From Nitrospirota bacterium (GTDB lineage Bacteria > Nitrospirota > Nitrospiria > Nitrospirales > Nitrospiraceae), in NCBI GenBank assembly GCA_040757595.1, contig JBFLWP010000004.1, positions 200,905-264,904 of the forward strand: a stretch of DNA of 64,000 nucleotides, given 5' to 3'. Positions 1 to 8,327 of this stretch are shown piece after piece (the stretch's first letter is position 1; each line of letters starts with the position of its first letter). A model generated the notes under the pieces. The model did no database searches and was not told where the DNA came from. It saw nothing but the letters and a program-made list of their open reading frames with translations. The position numbers and the translations under genes were made by a program.

Positions 1-351
1 CTGCCCGTTCAAATAGTCTTCCGGCTTGAGCGTCTCGATTCCCAGCATAACCCGGAGCTTTTCGTTCACTTCTTTCATGGCCAGGACCCGGCGTCGCAGA
101 TCCTCCAGGGCGGTCGCGAAGGAGCTCGTCTGCTCACGGGCGGTCACCAGCTCTTGGCGGATCGTCTGCAACTCCCACACTTCCCCCGTCTGGATCACAT
201 ACTGGGCCATGAAGCCCAACTGGGCCAAGACCAACAGCATCCCGATCACGACCGCTTTGCGGACGATCGCTTTGGGAAGACTGAACCGGAGGGGACTGAC
301 CGTCGGCCCCCGAAAGATCACGATGGTGTAGGCGTCGCGTTCCCGGTCCAT
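1..351 (-). CDS. N-terminal part of a membrane-anchored coiled-coil envelope protein (cut by window edge)
   Basis: Reading the minus strand from ATG at 351 gives 117 codons with no stop before the window edge. The product has a short cytoplasmic start (MDRERDAYTIV), one membrane segment at about residues 33-52, then a heptad-like helical stretch (about 60-105). The layout of short tail, one TM helix and coiled coil, ending near LRVMLGIETL, is typical of the N-terminus of M23-family peptidoglycan hydrolases, but no LytM domain is visible because the gene runs off the window. The start is supported by AAGGAG eight bases upstream. Function is inferred from architecture only. Confidence 0.6.
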   Translation of the reverse strand, partial: MDRERDAYTIVIFRGPTVSPLRFSLPKAIVRKAVVIGMLLVLAQLGFMAQYVIQTGEVWELQTIRQELVTAREQTSSFATALEDLRRRVLAMKEVNEKLRVMLGIETLKPEDYLNGQ

Positions 352-365
352 ATCCGGCTCTCCTT

Positions 366-389
366 AAAAAGGCCCCTGACCAGCGGGGG
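366..389 (-). terminator. weak terminator-like hairpin downstream of cutA
   Basis: On the minus strand CCCC pairs with GGGG across an eight-base loop and is followed by CC and five T residues. The stem is short and the T-run merges with the ribosome binding site of the next gene, so this may only attenuate. Low confidence. Confidence 0.25.
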
Positions 390-446
390 TTAGTCTACTG
401 AACCCCCCTTCAAACGGTCAAGAATTATTCGCGTTCGCCAATTCCC

Positions 447-788
447 TCAATTTTTCTTCGGCTTGCCGGTCATTTCGCTGATCCAGTCCAGGTAGTTGCC
501 GGCCCCTTTTGCGAGTGGAACCGCGATGATCTCCGGTACCGAATAACTATGCAGGCTCTTCACGGCCTTTTCCAGTTGATCAAACAGCTCCATACGGGAC
601 TTCAGGATGAGCAAGGCTTCCTGCTCCTCGGCGACCTTCCCCTCCCACCGAAATACCGAGCGAATCCGAGGGATCACGTTGGCACAGGCAACCAGTTCTC
701 CCTCGACCAGCTTTCGCCCGATCGTGACGGCCTCTTCCTCTGACGAGGCGGTAACGAATACGATGATCTGATCGGTCGCGTCAGCCAT
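447..788 (-). CDS. cutA: CutA-family divalent cation tolerance protein
   Basis: The 113-residue product matches the CutA1 family in length and layout: N-terminal strand IIVFVTASSEEEA, then the ACANVIP segment, the FRWEGKV strand with its conserved Trp, LLILKSR, and HSYSVPEIIAVP near the C-terminus. CutA proteins form compact trimers with a ferredoxin-like fold and are linked to copper and other divalent metal tolerance, though their biochemical role is unsettled. It stands alone, downstream of a plausible sigma-70 promoter and transcribed toward the coiled-coil envelope gene. Family assignment is firm, function less so. Confidence 0.93.
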   Translation of the reverse strand: MADATDQIIVFVTASSEEEAVTIGRKLVEGELVACANVIPRIRSVFRWEGKVAEEQEALLILKSRMELFDQLEKAVKSLHSYSVPEIIAVPLAKGAGNYLDWISEMTGKPKKN

Positions 789-823
789 CCACAGGCTTCT
801 CTATCGGAAGAAACTGAGCAACT

Positions 824-852
824 TTTATGCTCGCGCTTCCCAAATTTCGCAA
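824..852 (-). promoter_or_regulatory. putative sigma-70 promoter of cutA
   Basis: On the minus strand TTGCGA (847-852) and CATAAA (824-829) are separated by exactly 17 bases, 36 bases upstream of the cutA ATG. Matches to consensus are four of six in each box, and the surrounding gap is locally AT-rich. Sequence inference only. Confidence 0.4.
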
Positions 853-1080
853 TAACTTTCAGGAAAATCAACTCGTTACGTTGATTTATTGTGGCTGACT
901 CCCCCCTCCACGAGGGAGTCTGTTCCATCCTGATTGGCTCATTTTCCGTCCCCTTCGTGCAAATTCTGCCTACCAGCCCGCCTGGATCGGTCCCTCTGGT
1001 CCGTCCGTTGACAGGCTCTGAAAGCGGGGCTTATCATACAGACGACCACCCGCATACAGGATACAGACGGAGGCACGGAC

Positions 1081-1404
1081 ATGGGCTTCACCATCACTCC
1101 CCATGAGTTGAAGGATCGTTTAGATAAAGGCGAGACGTTATGCCTGCTGGATGTGCGCGAGCCGTGGGAAAACTCTCTGGCGAAGATCGCGGGATCGGTC
1201 CTGATCCCGCTGGGCACGCTCCCGCAATCGCTGGATAGACTGGACCGGGAGGCCGAGATCATCGCCTATTGCCACCACGGGATGAGGAGCGCCGACGCAA
1301 CGGGGTTCCTGCTCCAGCAGGGCTTCAAGAACGTCAAAAACCTGGTCGGAGGGATTGACGCCTGGTCGCTGCAAGTCGACCCAAGCGTCCCGCGGTACCG
1401 CTGA
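1081..1404 (+). CDS. single-domain rhodanese-like sulfurtransferase
   Basis: The 107-residue product is one rhodanese domain. It has the CH2A-type LLDVREPWE motif, and the active-site loop CHHGMRS places the catalytic Cys at about residue 64, followed by the usual helix and NLVGGIDAW. Such proteins carry persulfide sulfur on the loop cysteine and donate it to acceptors. There is no signal peptide, so it acts in the cytoplasm. The start ATG follows GGAGGCACGGAC. It is monocistronic, diverging from cutA and converging with the epimerase gene. The partner acceptor cannot be told from context. Confidence 0.92.
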   Translation: MGFTITPHELKDRLDKGETLCLLDVREPWENSLAKIAGSVLIPLGTLPQSLDRLDREAEIIAYCHHGMRSADATGFLLQQGFKNVKNLVGGIDAWSLQVDPSVPRYR

Positions 1405-1453
1405 TCCATCCAATAAACGCCCTTTCGATTCGTGAGTCTCCGGCTGGGACCGT

Positions 1454-2377
1454 TCACGTTCCCAGCCCGCGGAAATATTCCACGGTCCGGGCCAGGCCTT
1501 CCCGAAGCAGGACCCGGGGTTCCCATCCAAGTTCCCGCCGCAGTTTGCTGGAGTCCACGGAGCTGCGCAGCTGCTCTCCCTTTTTCGCCGGCCCGTGGAG
1601 CTCTTTGCAGCCCGGGTTGGTCAGATCCGCGACCAGCCGGAACAGATCGTTGATCGAGGTCTCTTCCCCCGTGCCCACATTGTAGGTCCCCTGGACATCC
1701 TTTCCTATCGCCGCCAAGTAGGCTTCGACCACGTCGTCCACGTAGACGAAATCCCGGGTCTGCCGGCCGTTTCCATTGATCACCGGCTGCTCACCGGCCA
1801 GGATCTTTTGGGCAAAGATCGCGACCACGCCGGCCTCCCCGTGCGGATCCTGGCGCGGCCCGTAGACATTTCCCAGGCGGAGGCTCACGGCTTGGATCCC
1901 GCTGAGTTGCTGGTAATAGGTCAGGTAATACTCGCCGGCGAGCTTACTGATCCCGTAGGGTGAGAATGGTTTCGTCGGATGGGTTTCCGGGGCCGGATAG
2001 ACCTCCTGTTCTCCGTAAATGGCTCCGCCGGAAGAGGTGAAGACGGCCTTCCGCACCCCGTGCTGGACGGCCTGTTCGAGCACGTTGATCGTGCCGAGGA
2101 CATTTACCTGCGCATCGAAAATCGGATCCTCGACCGACCGGCGGACGTTCATCTGGGCGGCCAGATGCATCAACATCGCCGGACGCTCCTTCCGGAATAC
2201 CCGCTCCAGACGACTGCCCTGGATGTCCAGCTTGTAGAAGCGGGCGGCCCGGTTCAGGTTTCGCCGCTTGCCGGTCGAGAGGTTGTCCACCACCGCCACC
2301 TCGTGGCCCTCCTGGATCAGGCGGTCCACAAGGTGAGAGCCGATGAACCCGGCTCCCCCGGTCACCACGATCTTCAT
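1454..2377 (-). CDS. NAD-dependent sugar epimerase/dehydratase (UDP-glucose 4-epimerase-like)
   Basis: The 307-residue product is an extended SDR nucleotide-sugar enzyme. It has the Rossmann motif TGGAGFIGSH at residues 7-16, the SSGGAIYG strand, the catalytic pair YGISK (Tyr and Lys), and the sugar-binding region LRLGNVYGPRQ. RQTRDFVYVDDV and YNVGTGEETS are typical of GalE/WbpP-like UDP-hexose 4-epimerases. It probably supplies galactose- or uronate-type sugars for surface polysaccharide, but no glycan genes flank it, so the substrate is open. It follows tlyA on the same strand after a gap of about 60 bases and may share its transcript. Confidence 0.88.
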   Translation of the reverse strand: MKIVVTGGAGFIGSHLVDRLIQEGHEVAVVDNLSTGKRRNLNRAARFYKLDIQGSRLERVFRKERPAMLMHLAAQMNVRRSVEDPIFDAQVNVLGTINVLEQAVQHGVRKAVFTSSGGAIYGEQEVYPAPETHPTKPFSPYGISKLAGEYYLTYYQQLSGIQAVSLRLGNVYGPRQDPHGEAGVVAIFAQKILAGEQPVINGNGRQTRDFVYVDDVVEAYLAAIGKDVQGTYNVGTGEETSINDLFRLVADLTNPGCKELHGPAKKGEQLRSSVDSSKLRRELGWEPRVLLREGLARTVEYFRGLGT

Positions 2378-2440
2378 GCCATCCCTATCGCCATTCCCAA
2401 CGCCACCGAAGAGCCCAGCCGATCGTTATCCGTCTGCACG

Positions 2441-3217
2441 CTACGTTGCTCTGGCCGAGTCCTCCGTCATGCGTCTGAGTCCGACCAGCACTTCCCGGTT
2501 GCCCTTCTGCCCCGGCACGGGGGAGTCCAGGACCCCGACCTGCGTCAAGGCCAGGCCGTCCGCACAGGCCAGGACCTTCTCGGCCGCCGCGCGGCGCAGC
2601 CGCTCGTCACGGACGATGCCGCCCTTGCCCACCAGTCCTCGGCCGACCTCGAACTGGGGCTTCACGAGGGCGATCACCCAGGCCGGATCGCCGAGAAACG
2701 GCGTCACGCAGGGCAGCACCAGCGTGAGCGAAATGAACGAGACGTCGATGACCGCCAGATCGATCGGCTCCGGCACGGCGGACCGCTCCAGGTAGCGGAT
2801 GTTGCGCCGCTCCAGGACCGTGACCCGGGAATCCTGCCGCAGCCGCCAGTCCAACTGCCCGTATCCCACGTCCACCGCGTAGACCCGGCGCGCCCCCCGC
2901 TGCAGGAGACAATCGGTAAACCCGCCGGTGGAGGCGCCGACGTCCATCGCGACGAGGCCGGTCGGATCGATTCCGAACGCATCCAGCGCCGCCGCCAGCT
3001 TCCCCCCGCCGCGGCTCACGAACGGCGAGGCCCGGTGTGCGACCTCGATCCTGGCGTCGGCCGACACGAGCTTCGCCTGCTTGTCCACCGGGACGCCGTC
3101 CACCGTCACCGACCCGGCAAGGATCAATCGTGCCGCTTGCTCGCGGCTCGGCACCAGCCCGCGTACGACCAGCGCGCGATCCAATCGTTCGCGGGCCGGA
3201 GACGCCTTGCGGACCAT
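2441..3217 (-). CDS. tlyA: TlyA-family 2'-O-ribose rRNA methyltransferase
   Basis: The 258-residue product has an N-terminal S4 RNA-binding domain (about 8-70, RLDRALVVRGL to VTVDGVPVDK) and an FtsJ-type SAM methyltransferase domain (about 75-245). The latter shows LVAMDVGASTGGFTDCLL (SAM motif I), DLAVIDVSFISL and LVKPQFEVGRG, the expected K-D-K-E framework. TlyA proteins methylate 16S and 23S rRNA cytidines; older databases call them hemolysin A. The gene follows xseB, an arrangement common in several phyla. Confidence 0.93.
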   Translation of the reverse strand: MVRKASPARERLDRALVVRGLVPSREQAARLILAGSVTVDGVPVDKQAKLVSADARIEVAHRASPFVSRGGGKLAAALDAFGIDPTGLVAMDVGASTGGFTDCLLQRGARRVYAVDVGYGQLDWRLRQDSRVTVLERRNIRYLERSAVPEPIDLAVIDVSFISLTLVLPCVTPFLGDPAWVIALVKPQFEVGRGLVGKGGIVRDERLRRAAAEKVLACADGLALTQVGVLDSPVPGQKGNREVLVGLRRMTEDSARAT

Positions 3218-3279
3218 AGTGGGTCGGGAAAGGCCGGACGAGCGGGCGCCCGTGGAGCCGCGCCGACTCGGCAGGCAGG

Positions 3280-3537
3280 TCAGGTGGACGGGGACGAATC
3301 GCCGGACTCTTCGTCGTCAATCGTAAAGGCACGGAGCCGCTTTTTGCCGTCCTTGTCTTGAATCAGCACCTCGACCTTCCGTTCCGCATCATCGAGCATC
3401 TTCAAGCAGGTCTTGGACAGTTTGACGCCTTCTTCGAAAATCTTCAGCGATTCGTCGAGCGACAGATCGCCTTTCTCCAGCTCCGCCACGATGGTCTCGA
3501 GCCGGGCCATGGCATCTTCAAACTTGATCGCAGCCAC
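3280..3537 (-). CDS. xseB: exodeoxyribonuclease VII small subunit
   Basis: The 85-residue acidic helical product has the XseB signature KFEDAMARLETIVAELEKGDLSLDESL followed by a second helix containing FEEGVKLSKTC. Several copies bind each XseA to form exonuclease VII, which degrades single-stranded DNA from both ends. The C-terminus extends about 15 polar residues beyond the usual end (DDEESGDSSPST). It lies 78 bases downstream of xseA and 62 bases upstream of tlyA on the same strand. Confidence 0.93.
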   Translation of the reverse strand: MAAIKFEDAMARLETIVAELEKGDLSLDESLKIFEEGVKLSKTCLKMLDDAERKVEVLIQDKDGKKRLRAFTIDDEESGDSSPST

Positions 3538-3615
3538 ACGGACCTCCTCGTGAACGGCGCGCGCCGGCGAATCGGCGGACGCTATTATACCCTCACGGCC
3601 TCCGGGGTCAAGCGC

Positions 3616-4965
3616 TCAACGATCGGGCAGGACCTTGCGGACCGCGCAGAGCAACTGGCCCTCCGCGAGTCTCGCGCGCACCTCGTCCCCGATCGAGACG
3701 TCGGTCGCCCGCCGGACCACCCGGCCGTCCGGAACGGTCTGCACGATCCCGTAGCCGCGGGCCAGGATCGCCAGCGGACTCAGCCCGTCCAAGGCCAGGG
3801 CCAACGAACGCACCGCCTGGTGCCGGAGGGCCAGCGTGCCCGCCACGCTCCGCTCCGTGCGCTTCAACAGCTGCGGCACCAGCAGGAGCGCGCCTCGGAT
3901 TCTGGCCAGCGGACTCGCCAGGCCCAACTCATGCCGGGATGCCACGAGCCGTTGCCGGAGTCCCAGAAGCGAATCCTGCACCGCATGCAAGAACCGGCCG
4001 GTGGCGTCGTCCAGCCGCTGCGCATGACGCTGGAGCGGCAGCACCCGGACCGAGAGGGTCCCTTCGCAAGCCTCGACCCGATGCCGGGCCAGGGTCAGCC
4101 ACAGACGCATCGCCCGCTCCCGCCGCGAGCGGAGGTCCTCCAGGGTCTGGAACAATTCTTCCCGCACCGGCACCACCGCCTCCGCCGCAGCCGAAGGGGT
4201 CGGCGCCCGGTAGTCCGCCGCGAAATCGGCCAACGTGTAGTCGATCTCGTGCCCCACGGCGGACACCACGGGAACGAGCGAGGAGGCGATCGCCCGGACG
4301 ACCGCCTCCTCGTTGAAGCACCAGAGATCCTCCCACGACCCGCCGCCCCGCCCGACGATCATCACGTCCACGAGACCGGAGGCGCCCAGCGTGCGGATCG
4401 CCTCCGCGATCCGCGGCGCCGCGTCGGCCCCCTGGACCGGAACGGGACAGATCACGACGCCCAGGGAGGGGCAGCGGCGCGCGAGCACGGCCAGCAAGTC
4501 CCGGACGGCGGCGCCGGTCGGAGAGGTCACCAGCCCCACCCGACGCGGCAGGAAAGGCAGCGGCCGCTTGCGGGCCTCGTCGAAGAGCCCCTCGCGCGCC
4601 AGCCTCTCCTTGAGTTGCTCGAACGCCAGTTGCAGGGCGCCGACGCCCTTGGGCTCCAGATAGTCCAGGATGACCTGGTACTCCCCGCGGGGCTCGTACA
4701 CGGTGAGGCGGCCGCGCACGATGACCTGGAGACCTTCCCGGAGCGCGAAGCGGAGGCGCTGCGCGCCGGTCCGGAACAGGACCGCCCGGAGCTGACTGTC
4801 GGAGTCCTTCAGGGTGAAATAGAGGTGCCCGGAGGAGGGAGTCCGGAGGTTGGACACCTCGCCCTCGATCCAGACGTCGGGGAACTCCTGCTCGAGCCGG
4901 TCACGAACCAGCGCGGTGAGTTCGCTGACCGTGAGAATCCGCTTCGGCTGAGCGCCCGCGCCCAT
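3616..4965 (-). CDS. xseA: exodeoxyribonuclease VII large subunit
   Basis: The 449-residue protein is the normal size for XseA. An N-terminal OB-fold (about 10-105, with ILTVSELTALVRDRLE and VWIEGEVSNLR) precedes the catalytic domain, which carries PRRVGLVTSPTGAAVRD, MIVGRGGGSWEDLWCFNEE and VVSAVGHEIDYTLADFAADYRAPTPSAAAE in family order. A long helical region and a C-terminal segment (LARGYGIVQ) follow. With XseB it forms exonuclease VII for single-strand DNA digestion and repair. It lies between the YmdB-type gene and xseB in one minus-strand run. Confidence 0.95.
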   Translation of the reverse strand: MGAGAQPKRILTVSELTALVRDRLEQEFPDVWIEGEVSNLRTPSSGHLYFTLKDSDSQLRAVLFRTGAQRLRFALREGLQVIVRGRLTVYEPRGEYQVILDYLEPKGVGALQLAFEQLKERLAREGLFDEARKRPLPFLPRRVGLVTSPTGAAVRDLLAVLARRCPSLGVVICPVPVQGADAAPRIAEAIRTLGASGLVDVMIVGRGGGSWEDLWCFNEEAVVRAIASSLVPVVSAVGHEIDYTLADFAADYRAPTPSAAAEAVVPVREELFQTLEDLRSRRERAMRLWLTLARHRVEACEGTLSVRVLPLQRHAQRLDDATGRFLHAVQDSLLGLRQRLVASRHELGLASPLARIRGALLLVPQLLKRTERSVAGTLALRHQAVRSLALALDGLSPLAILARGYGIVQTVPDGRVVRRATDVSIGDEVRARLAEGQLLCAVRKVLPDR

Positions 4966-5028
4966 GCGGATACGATCACCTGCGACGCAAGCAGGCGGAC
5001 GGGAGACTCCATCGCATGCGCCTGCCGA

Positions 5029-5808
5029 TCATTCCGGGATCCGAAGCCGCTGGATGCTGACGGCCTTCCCGATCGCCCCGTCCAGCTCGATCAACGCCGC
5101 GCTGAAGACGGCCGGCCCGGAGGCGACCTCGAAGCGGCGCGGCATCTGCGTCAGGAACTTCTCGATGGCGAGCTCTTTCCTGATGCCGATCACGGAGTGG
5201 ACCGGACCGGTCATGCCGATGTCCGTCAGGTAGGCGGTCCCCTTCGGCAGGATCTGCTCGTCGGCGGTCTGGACGTGGGTGTGCGTGCCGACCACCGCCG
5301 TCACGTCCCCGTCCAGAAAATGGCCCATCGCCATCTTCTCGGAAGTCGCCTCCGCGTGCATGTCCACGATGATCGCCCGCGTCTCAGCCTTGAGCTTCGC
5401 CACTTCCCGCCTGGCCGCCTGGAACGGGCAGTCCAGGGACGGCATGTACACCCGCCCCATCAGCTGCAGCACCGCGAGCCGCTCCCCGCCGGCCGTCTCC
5501 ACCACCAGGCTCCCGCGTCCCGGGGCCCCGTCGGGATAGTTCGCCGGCCGCAGCAGCCTCGGCTCCCGCCCGATGAACTCCACAATCTCCTTCTTGTCCC
5601 ACGCGTGGTTGCCGGTGGTGATCACCGAGAGCCCCAGATCGAACAGCTCACCGGCCAGCTCGGGAGTGATCCCGAACCCGCCGGCCACGTTCTCCCCGTT
5701 GCCGACGACCAGGTCGACGCCGTGCTGCGCGACGACCCTGGGAAGCGTGCGCGCGATCGCCCGCCGGCCCGGCTCCCCCACGATGTCGCCGATGAACAGA
5801 ACTTTCAT
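5029..5808 (-). CDS. YmdB-type metallophosphoesterase (TIGR00282 family)
   Basis: The 259-residue product starts at MKVLFIGDIVGEPG. An upstream in-frame start exists, but this ATG places the first metal motif at the very N-terminus, as in the family. Metal-binding segments follow in order: GDIVG, VGNGENVAGG, TTGNHAWDKKE, VDMHAEATSEK and VVGTHTHVQTAD. Relatives are cyclic-nucleotide phosphodiesterases; Bacillus YmdB acts on 2',3'-cyclic nucleotides and is encoded next to rny. The same pairing here suggests a link between RNA turnover and this phosphodiesterase. The substrate is inferred. Confidence 0.9.
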   Translation of the reverse strand: MKVLFIGDIVGEPGRRAIARTLPRVVAQHGVDLVVGNGENVAGGFGITPELAGELFDLGLSVITTGNHAWDKKEIVEFIGREPRLLRPANYPDGAPGRGSLVVETAGGERLAVLQLMGRVYMPSLDCPFQAARREVAKLKAETRAIIVDMHAEATSEKMAMGHFLDGDVTAVVGTHTHVQTADEQILPKGTAYLTDIGMTGPVHSVIGIRKELAIEKFLTQMPRRFEVASGPAVFSAALIELDGAIGKAVSIQRLRIPE

Positions 5809-5820
5809 GGCTTCGCCCAG

Positions 5821-5900
5821 GCACGAGGTAAGGGACGCGGGGCGCGGGGCCAAAACAGCCTCGGCCCAGCCTCGCGCCTCGAACCTCGCACCCCACGCCT
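5821..5900 (-). repeat. heptad-type intergenic repeat between rny and the phosphoesterase gene
   Basis: The right part reads as seven-base units CCTCGCG, CCTCGAA, CCTCGCA, CCCCACG, CCTCACT, ending at the rny stop. The left part is a G-rich counterpart (GCACGAGG, GGGACGCGGGG) in inverse orientation. It is one of the family described in the findings. Confidence 0.55.
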
Positions 5901-7477
5901 CACTTCGCGTAATCCACGTACCGGCTCTCGCGGATGACGGTCACCTTGATCTGGCCCGGGTAGGTCAGCTCCTGCTCGATCTTCTTGGCCAATTCCCGGG
6001 ACATCAGCGCCGAATCGGCGTCGCTGATCTCGTCCTGCCGGACGATGACGCGGATCTCCCGGCCCGCCTGGATCGCGTAGGCCTTCTGCACCCCCTTGAA
6101 CCCGGTCGCCAGGGACTCCAGCTTTTCCAGCCGCTTGACGTACGACTCGAGCGCCTCTCGCCTGGCCCCGGGCCTGGCCGCCGACAAGGCTTCCGCCGCC
6201 GCCACCAGCACGGTTTCCGGACAGATCGGCTCGACCTGCTCGTGGTGGGCGGCGATGGCGTTCACGACTTTCGGCGACTCCCCGTAGCGCTTGGCGATCT
6301 CCGCGCCCAGCATCGCGTGGGGCCCCTCCTCCTCGTGGCTGACCGCCTTCCCGATGTCGTGCAGCAGCGCACCCCGCTTGGCCAGCTTCACGTCCAGGCC
6401 CAGCTCGGCCGCCATGGTCCCGCAGATGTACGCGGCCTCACGGGCGTGGTAGAGGTTGTTCTGCCCGTAGCTGGTCCGGTATTTCAGCTTGCCCAGCACC
6501 TTGACCAGCTCGGGATGGAAATCCGCGAGCCCCACCTCGAAGATGACCTTCTCCGCCTCTTCCACCATCAGCTTGTCGAGGTCGGTCTTGACCTTTTCGA
6601 CGATCTCCTCGATGCGGGTCGGGTGGATCCGGCCGTCCTGCATCAGCCGCTCCAGCGAGACCTTGGCGATCTCCCGGCGCAGGGGATCGAATCCGGACAC
6701 GATGACCGCCTCCGGCGTCTCGTCGATGATCAGGTCGATCCCCGTGGCCGCTTCGATCGCCCGGATGTTGCGCCCCTCCCGCCCGATGATGCGGCCCTTC
6801 ATCCCGTCGTTGGGAAGCGGCACGACCGAGATGGTCGCCTCGGAGACGTAATCTCGCGTCACCCGCTGGATGGACCGGGCGATGATCTCCCGCGCCTCCC
6901 GCTCCGCATTCTCCTTCGCCTCGTCAATGATGCGCTTGGCAGCGCCGGCCGCCTCGAGCCGCGCCTCGCTCTCGATTTCGCTCAACAGCTGGCGCTTGGC
7001 CTCCTCGACCGTCATGCCGGCGACCCGCTCCAGCGCCTCCCGATGCTCCTTGACAGCCCGATCGCAGGCGGCCTCCTTGGCGGCAATCGCCTCGTCGCGC
7101 TTCGCCAAGGCCTGCTCGCGTTTCTGTATCTCGGCTTCGCGCTTGTCGACGGTGGCGGTCTTGCGGTCCAGATTTTCCTCGCGGGAGAGCAGCCGCTTCT
7201 CCTGCGAGGCAAGCTCCGACCGCTTCTCCTTCTCCTCCTTTTCAAGCTCGGCCTTGGCCTGAAACAGCAGACCCTTGGCTTCCAGCTTGGCTTCCTTGAC
7301 GAGATTCTCCGCCTCCCGTTCCGCTCCCTGGAGAACCTGTCGCGCCTGCTCTTCGGCCTGGCTCCGGCTGGCGGCCAAGGCCTTCCTCCGGAGCGCGGCG
7401 GCGACTCCGATCCCCACGAGCGCGCCCAGGAGCGCGACGATCCCGTAGATGACAACGGTCGTTAGAATGGTCTCCAC
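5900..7477 (-). CDS. rny: ribonuclease Y
   Basis: The 525-residue protein has the RNase Y layout. An N-terminal membrane helix (about 6-28) precedes a long charged coiled coil (about 30-200), a KH domain with GRIIGREGRNIRAIE, and an HD domain with the metal-binding LLHDIGKA and a following AIAAHHEQ. It ends KVTVIRESRYVDYAK, the usual C-terminus. RNase Y is a membrane-bound endoribonuclease that initiates mRNA decay. The gene lies downstream of zapA and a probable small RNA, and upstream of the YmdB-type phosphodiesterase. Confidence 0.97.
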   Translation of the reverse strand: METILTTVVIYGIVALLGALVGIGVAAALRRKALAASRSQAEEQARQVLQGAEREAENLVKEAKLEAKGLLFQAKAELEKEEKEKRSELASQEKRLLSREENLDRKTATVDKREAEIQKREQALAKRDEAIAAKEAACDRAVKEHREALERVAGMTVEEAKRQLLSEIESEARLEAAGAAKRIIDEAKENAEREAREIIARSIQRVTRDYVSEATISVVPLPNDGMKGRIIGREGRNIRAIEAATGIDLIIDETPEAVIVSGFDPLRREIAKVSLERLMQDGRIHPTRIEEIVEKVKTDLDKLMVEEAEKVIFEVGLADFHPELVKVLGKLKYRTSYGQNNLYHAREAAYICGTMAAELGLDVKLAKRGALLHDIGKAVSHEEEGPHAMLGAEIAKRYGESPKVVNAIAAHHEQVEPICPETVLVAAAEALSAARPGARREALESYVKRLEKLESLATGFKGVQKAYAIQAGREIRVIVRQDEISDADSALMSRELAKKIEQELTYPGQIKVTVIRESRYVDYAK

Positions 7478-7810
7478 CCCCTTTTGGCAGAATCAGGGCA
7501 ATCCGGGAGCTGGATAAGAAACAGGAGGTCAGCGGACCGAAGCAGGACGGGCTCGGACGCCCGCCGTCGTAGCGGATCAGACCGTGGGACGAGGCACGAA
7601 GGACAACCGACGGCTGAACGAGTCGAGTCGAGGGGGACGAGGCCGACCCCTTGGATACGCGCGAGGTCTCGCCTCTCTCACGAGAGCCAACTGGCGATCG
7701 GGCGTCGGATCCGGACGATCAGGCGTCGCCCGATCGGCTTCCCCCGCCCACCTTGGCCAGCCCCACCAGCCGGCCTCAAATGGCGCTCGGCCGGCGGGAA
7801 CTCCTAGCAG
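7478..7810. other. non-coding gap between rny and the candidate 6S RNA
   Basis: No convincing gene is visible. A perfect seven-base hairpin stem, GCCGGCC with GGCCGGC (7769-7775 and 7789-7795), lies just beyond the candidate RNA but has no T-run. The rest is GC-rich and presumably carries the rny leader and promoter, which I could not pinpoint. Confidence 0.4.
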
Positions 7811-7973
7811 CACTGTCTTTCCCCACTCAACGATCCAGCGTATCACCGACAACTGCATCATCTTCTCGTTCGAAACAACCGTCAATGCGTTATCCCGTCT
7901 CCTTGCGAAGCCACGCGGTCCAACCTGCATCGGGGCTTCCTGTGATTCCTGCCCAGGCTCCCCAAGTCAGTGT
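7811..7973 (-). ncRNA. ssrS: candidate 6S RNA
   Basis: A transcript of about 163 nucleotides is predicted on the minus strand. It begins about seven bases after a -10 box and is closed by a terminal helix in which CACTG-A-CTT (7964-7972) pairs with AAG-A-CAGTG (7811-7819). Inside there is a GGGG/CCCC plus CCTG/CAGG hairpin. In many bacteria 6S RNA lies immediately downstream of zapA, exactly the position here, and 160-200 nt closed by a long-range stem is the right form. I did not verify the conserved central bubble, so the identity rests on synteny, promoter and closing stem. Confidence 0.45.
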
Positions 7974-7979
7974 GAACGT

Positions 7980-8008
7980 ACCGTAGCAGATACGAACGAG
8001 CAATGCAA
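7980..8008 (-). promoter_or_regulatory. putative sigma-70 promoter of the candidate 6S RNA
   Basis: On the minus strand TTGCAT (8003-8008) and TACGGT (7980-7985) are spaced by 17 bases, just after the zapA stop. The predicted start near 7973 coincides with the base of the long-range stem. The -10 box is a weak match. Confidence 0.4.
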
Positions 8009-8033
8009 GGGCTTCTCCCGCCGCGCACCCCGC

Positions 8034-8327
8034 TCAGCGGCGGTGAGCCGGCTCCAACTGCTCGTCGATGGATTCCAGCAGGCTCAGGGCGCGTCGCTCG
8101 ACCGCCGCCCCCTCCTGTTGGCGGATCTGCTCGGCCTGAAACAGCTGATGCGCGATGTTGATGGCGGTCAGCACGGCCAGCTTGACGGGGGTCGCGGTCT
8201 TCATGCCGCTGGCGAGGCTGCGCATCTGCTCGTCCACGTGAGCCGCCACCCGTCTGATGTACTCTTCGTCCGCGTCCCCTCGGATCACATACCGCTGGCC
8301 GTAGATCTCCACCTGTGAGGTCCTCAA
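8034..8327 (-). CDS. zapA: cell division protein ZapA
   Basis: The product of about 97 residues fits the ZapA family: a short N-terminal beta segment (VEIYGQRYVIRGDADEEYI), then the helical VDEQMRS region and TPVKLAVLTAINIAHQLF leading into a coiled coil. ZapA bundles FtsZ filaments at the division ring. I chose the TTG start at 8327 because AGGAGGTG lies five bases upstream and the codon overlaps the stop of the preceding ZapB-like gene (TTGA), which implies translational coupling. A GTG at 8312 is the alternative. Confidence 0.9.
   Translation of the reverse strand: MRTSQVEIYGQRYVIRGDADEEYIRRVAAHVDEQMRSLASGMKTATPVKLAVLTAINIAHQLFQAEQIRQQEGAAVERRALSLLESIDEQLEPAHRR

Noticed and set aside
2441..3217. 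Hemolysin annotation for TlyA
   Set aside because: S4 plus FtsJ-type methyltransferase domains indicate an rRNA methyltransferase; no membrane or pore-forming features are present.
3358..5937. 859-codon open frame on the plus strand
   Set aside because: It lies entirely opposite xseB, xseA and the phosphoesterase gene, is rich in Arg/His/Pro/Gly as expected of antisense GC-rich DNA, and shows no domain. It is a shadow of the real genes.
7865..8000. Alternative long-range stem CTCGTTCG (7865-7872) with CGAACGAG (7993-8000)
   Set aside because: One arm would fall inside the predicted promoter of the candidate 6S RNA, so it is unlikely to be part of the same transcript. Kept only as a possible coincidence.
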